8,320 nt of DNA. Source: Spirochaetaceae bacterium. Lineage in GTDB: Bacteria; Spirochaetota; Spirochaetia; DSM-27196; SKKC01. The stretch is from positions 1 through 8,320 of the forward strand of contig PUOG01000080.1 of NCBI GenBank assembly GCA_003552745.1, written 5' to 3'. The notes beneath the pieces were generated by a model, which worked only from the letters and a program-made list of their open reading frames with translations, had not been told where the DNA came from and ran no database searches. Below, one piece after another: positions 6,146 to 8,320 of the stretch. Each line of letters opens with the position of its first letter. Position 1 is the stretch's first letter. The position numbers and the translations under genes are program-made.

Positions 6146-7091
6146 ATGCAACGAATTATTTGTACAACGAATTATAAACGATCCCGACCGGGTAGTTACC
6201 GAAATGGTCGATGGCTTTGTGGCCGCCCATCCGGATATCGTCAAGCGCGGAGGCCACGAGCGGGTGGTGGTGCGTAAGGACGCGCCGGTTGCCGGCAAAG
6301 TCGGCATCGTCACCGGCGGCGGCAGCGGACACAAACCGGCATTCGTCGGCTATGTCGGGCGCAACCTCGTCGATGCGGTTGCCGTCGGGGAGATCTTCTC
6401 CTCACCGACCGCCGCGGCGTTCGCCGAGGCGATGCGCGCGGCCGACGGCGGCAAAGGTATCGCATGCCTGTACGGCAACTACGCCGGCGACAAGATGAAT
6501 GTGAAGATGGCCGCCGAAGACCTCGAGGACGACGGGATCGAGGTCAAGACGGTGATCGCCAACGACGACGTGCCGAGCGCTTCCAAGGACGAGCGGGAGA
6601 AGCGCCGCGGAGTGGCCGGCGAGGTGCTCATGTGGAAGGTCGGCGGGGCGAAGGCCGCCCTTGGCGGCAGCCTCGACGAGGTGATCGCCGCAGCGCAGAA
6701 GGCGATCGACAACACGCGAAGCATCGGCATCGGCCTCTCTCCGTGCACCATTCCGTCGGTCGGCAAGCCCAACTTCTCTATCGAGCCGGGCAAGATGGAG
6801 TTCGGCATCGGCCACCACGGCGAGCCGGGAATCAAGGTCATGGATCTGGTCAGCGCCGACGAGATGGCGGCGATGAGCCTGGAGACGATTCTACCGGATC
6901 TGCCGTTCAACAAGGGCGACGAGGTGGTCGTGCTCGTCAGCGGGCTCGGCGCCACCCCGATCATGGAGCTCTACATCTTCTACCGCAAGGTGCACGAGAT
7001 CCTCACCGTCATGAAGGTCGACGAGGAGCTGAAAGAGCTCATCGATCTCGACTGCTATTCGATGGGCCTGCGCCAGGAGAAGCTGGGATGA
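6146..7091 (+). pseudogene. dhaK: Dihydroxyacetone-kinase-type ketose kinase subunit DhaK, frameshifted at the N-terminus and internally deleted
   Basis: DhaK binds a short ketose covalently through a His, while DhaL or a DAK2 domain supplies the phosphate. Translation from ATG 6146 gives MQRII and then leaves the DhaK frame, stopping at 6275-6277. Removing one copy of a 16-nt imperfect tandem repeat (6149-6164) restores MQRIINDPDRVVTEMVDGF, the expected N-terminus. The first ATG in the open frame is 6204, which would lose about 14 conserved residues. In the restored 309-residue protein the key residues are present: His57 in TGGGSGHKP, Asp110 in YAGDKMNV and His219 in GHHGEPGI. At residues 281-282 (KVHEIL then TVMKVDEELKEL) about 26 residues normal in the family are missing, in frame, which explains a length of 309 rather than about 332. 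SGHKP replaces the SGHEP of E. coli DhaK, so a relative with another ketose, such as erythrulose, is possible. Composition is more GC-rich than in the upstream genes. Confidence 0.82.
6149..6175 (+). repeat. 11-bp direct repeat (16-nt imperfect tandem duplication) in the dhaK start region
   Basis: CAACGAATTAT occurs at 6149-6159 and 6165-6175, exactly 16 nt apart. The first copy follows the ATG in frame, and the second continues into the true DhaK frame. A 16-nt offset is not a multiple of three, so it shifts the frame. The 5-nt spacer TTGTA also creates the palindrome TTGTACAA (6160-6167). Confidence 0.8.
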
Positions 7092-7284
7092 TGTCGAGCG
7101 CGGGACTGGCCGCTGCCGCCCTTCCATGGGGGCGTCGGCGCCGGCGCGAACGGTCGCGGAGTTTGTGAAGTGGCAGTTGTGAACGAGACCGCCATTAGTC
7201 CTCGCTAAAGGCCAAAAGCCCGAGCGCGCCTGCTGAGAGATCGTATTGACCTTCCGCCGCTCTCGCTTCAGATTCACCGTGATC
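7092..7284 (+). other. Gap after dhaK where a dhaL gene would be expected; at most a 26-codon remnant
   Basis: The dhaK stop TGA (7089-7091) overlaps ATGATG (ATG at 7088 and 7091), the stop-start coupling often seen between dhaK and dhaL. The frame from 7088 runs only 26 codons (MMSSAGLAAAALPWG and then Arg-rich sequence) to 7168. It shows none of the DhaL Asp motifs. The rest of the gap is GC-rich with short IRs (for example around GGCGCC) and no recognised gene or terminator. A decayed dhaL start is possible but not demonstrated. Confidence 0.4.
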
Positions 7285-7887
7285 ATGCAGATCGCCCGCG
7301 AAGCGACCGAAGCGGAAATGGTCGCACTCTTTCTTGCCTCCGAGCTTCACTCCGATCGGTGGCGAGAGCCACTTGTTTCGGTGTTGAGCGAATACGGGCT
7401 TTCCGCCGATCTCATCGAGCACGCCAACATATCATCGAGCGAGGAGAACCGTCTGCGCGCAGCCGTCCTCGCCCGATTCCGAGGTTACGGCGAGAACCGC
7501 AGTCTATTCGAAGGCTACCCGGCGGGCGTCCGCTGGTGCCACACTGTCCTGGACGCCCCAGACATACCGAGGCTGAAATACATCGACTACAGCTACTGGA
7601 ACGAGATTTCCGGTGGAACGCGGCGCCCGCTCGACGCGGTCGCCACGATTCGCGCCGGCACCGAGATCTTCGAGGTGCCGAACGATCCGTTCCATGAAGG
7701 CGTACGCCACCTACGCCGCGGCGGGACGTTCCTGTCGCTTATCCTCGTGACGCCGGACACCGACTGCGATCTCGCCATACTCGAAGGGCATGTCCGCGCG
7801 ACCGTGTACGCACTTGTTGATGCCTCCAATCTCGGACCGATCGAGGCGATGGTGGGTTTTCACGAGATGTTTCGTTCGTGGGTGTAG
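7285..7887 (+). CDS. Conserved hypothetical protein, about 200 residues
   Basis: I do not recognise a characterised family. The protein is soluble, with no signal peptide or membrane segment. It has an N-terminal helical half (MQIAREATEAEMVALFLASE, LHSDRWREPL, RAAVLARFRGYG). The C-terminal half is mixed, with the distinctive segments KYIDYSYWNEISGGTRRP, FHEGVRHL, LILVTPDTDCD and LEGHVRATVYAL. The EGHVR-A-T-Y element faintly resembles the G-x-H-R of ParB/sulfiredoxin-like folds, which is only a visual resemblance. It looks like a real, constrained gene: 200 codons with domain-like texture and no other frame that fits. ATG 7285 is chosen because the conserved-looking sequence begins there. It has no clear ribosome site; TTG 7246, with GAGAGA 5 nt upstream, is an alternative that would add 13 basic residues. 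It stands alone between the dhaK gap and the oppositely oriented YbjQ gene. Confidence 0.7.
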   Translation: MQIAREATEAEMVALFLASELHSDRWREPLVSVLSEYGLSADLIEHANISSSEENRLRAAVLARFRGYGENRSLFEGYPAGVRWCHTVLDAPDIPRLKYIDYSYWNEISGGTRRPLDAVATIRAGTEIFEVPNDPFHEGVRHLRRGGTFLSLILVTPDTDCDLAILEGHVRATVYALVDASNLGPIEAMVGFHEMFRSWV

Positions 7888-7894
7888 CGATCCT

Positions 7895-7913
7895 CGCCGC
7901 GAATCGGGCGGCG
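7895..7913 (+). terminator. Weak hairpin just after the hypothetical gene
   Basis: CGCCGC (7895-7900) pairs with GCGGCG (7908-7913) over a 7-nt loop, 7 nt after the stop codon. The stem is short but fully GC. No T run follows, so it is at best a weak or Rho-assisted transcript end between two convergent genes. Confidence 0.3.
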
Positions 7914-7974
7914 TAGTCTCCCGTATACGGCAGGAACCGTAGAAGCCGCTGTCGATCGATACAACGGTGCCCCG

Positions 7975-8286
7975 CTACCGGAGCTTCACCGCGGTTCCGT
8001 ACACGAGAACCTCGGCGGCGCGCGCGGCAACCGCACTTGTAGCGTAGCGGATGTTTATGACCGCATCGGCGCCGAGTGCCTCCGCCTCGTCGACCATGCG
8101 TTTCGTCGCGATCGCTCGCGCCTCGGTAATCATCTCTCCGTAGGCGGTGAGCTCGCCACCGACTATGTTCTTTAGCGCCGAGATTATGTCCTGACCGAGA
8201 TGCTTTGCGCGGATGGTCGAGCCTTTGACGATCGACAGCGTGTCGAACTCCCGCCCGGAAACGAAATCAGTACTTACTAAGATCAT
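7975..8286 (-). CDS. YbjQ/UPF0145 family protein (DUF74, putative heavy-metal-binding)
   Basis: The 103-residue product is a full-length member of the small YbjQ/UPF0145 family, which forms pentameric rings in solved structures and has no established function; databases label it putative heavy-metal-binding. Family landmarks are present: the N-terminal strand MILVSTDF, the G-x-x-I pattern and loop NIVGGELTAYGEMITEAR (residues 40-57), the helix with EALGADAVINIRY (69-81) and the C-terminal GTAVKLR. The ATG at 8286 is supported by AGGAGG (8298-8293 on the - strand) 6 nt upstream. It is convergent with the hypothetical gene on its left and appears unrelated to the sugar locus. It probably belongs to the flanking ordinary chromosome. 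Confidence 0.93.
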   Translation of the reverse strand: MILVSTDFVSGREFDTLSIVKGSTIRAKHLGQDIISALKNIVGGELTAYGEMITEARAIATKRMVDEAEALGADAVINIRYATSAVAARAAEVLVYGTAVKLR

Positions 8287-8320
8287 CCTTATCCTCCTGC
8301 TTGAGCTCGAGCCTGCGCTG

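Noticed and set aside
6149..6175. Repeat as the target-site duplication of an insertion sequence
   Set aside because: The copies are only 5 nt apart with no element between them. A local slippage or a scar is more economical.
6146..6277. Programmed +1 frameshifting to express dhaK
   Set aside because: No recognisable slippery site or stimulatory element is visible, and the exact 16-nt repeat explains the frame change more simply.
6464..7168. 234-codon + strand open frame in the dhaK region
   Set aside because: It is an Arg-rich shadow of GC-rich dhaK codons in another frame. The DhaK frame has all the family motifs.
1..8320. CRISPR array, tRNA, rRNA or transposase
   Set aside because: No regularly spaced long repeats, no cloverleaf-like segment and no transposase motifs were found by eye.

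Overview
The window is bacterial: compact genes, Shine-Dalgarno sites ahead of several starts, and protein families that are all bacterial. I cannot name the genus. An anaerobic carbohydrate fermenter, perhaps a spirochaete or a related lineage, is only a guess. It reads as a sugar-catabolism accessory locus on the left (about 1-6115) joined to more GC-rich, more ordinary sequence on the right (about 6200-8320).

Layout. Positions 1-605 hold the 3' part of a beta-keto acid cleavage enzyme (BKACE, formerly DUF849) gene whose reading frame is broken by one missing base near 460. Two GntR/FCD-family regulators follow on the + strand (632-1297 and 1284-1937, overlapping). After a 236-nt convergent gap, two genes lie on the - strand: a glycoside-hydrolase-like TIM barrel (4847 to 3588), then a GH140/apiosidase-like hydrolase (3553 to 2174). 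A 419-nt divergent control region (4848-5266) separates them from a + strand pair: a metal-dependent sugar isomerase/epimerase-family TIM barrel (5267-6115) and a dihydroxyacetone-kinase-type ketose kinase, dhaK (6146-7091). The dhaK gene is damaged twice: a 16-nt imperfect tandem duplication just after the start codon shifts the frame, and about 26 residues are missing near the C-terminus. No dhaL follows. The right end has a conserved protein of unknown function (7285-7887) and, on the - strand, a YbjQ/UPF0145 protein (8286 to 7975).

How the parts may work together. Two hydrolases without signal peptides would act on an imported glycoside. The TIM-barrel enzyme and the DhaK-type kinase would process the released sugar. 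An apiosidase-like hydrolase, an isomerase/epimerase-superfamily enzyme and a DhaK-type kinase together recall the published D-apiose/apionate route, in which 3-oxo-isoapionate is decarboxylated to L-erythrulose and then phosphorylated. That link is inference and the dehydrogenase, lactonase and oxidoisomerase steps are not in the window. The control region carries a palindrome of the FadR/FCD operator type (TTGTATACAA) at the predicted transcription start of the hydrolase operon, and a related half-site at the predicted start of the isomerase operon. The two regulators encoded here are obvious candidates to bind there. The two broken genes suggest that the locus is decaying in this lineage, or that part of the damage is sequencing error.
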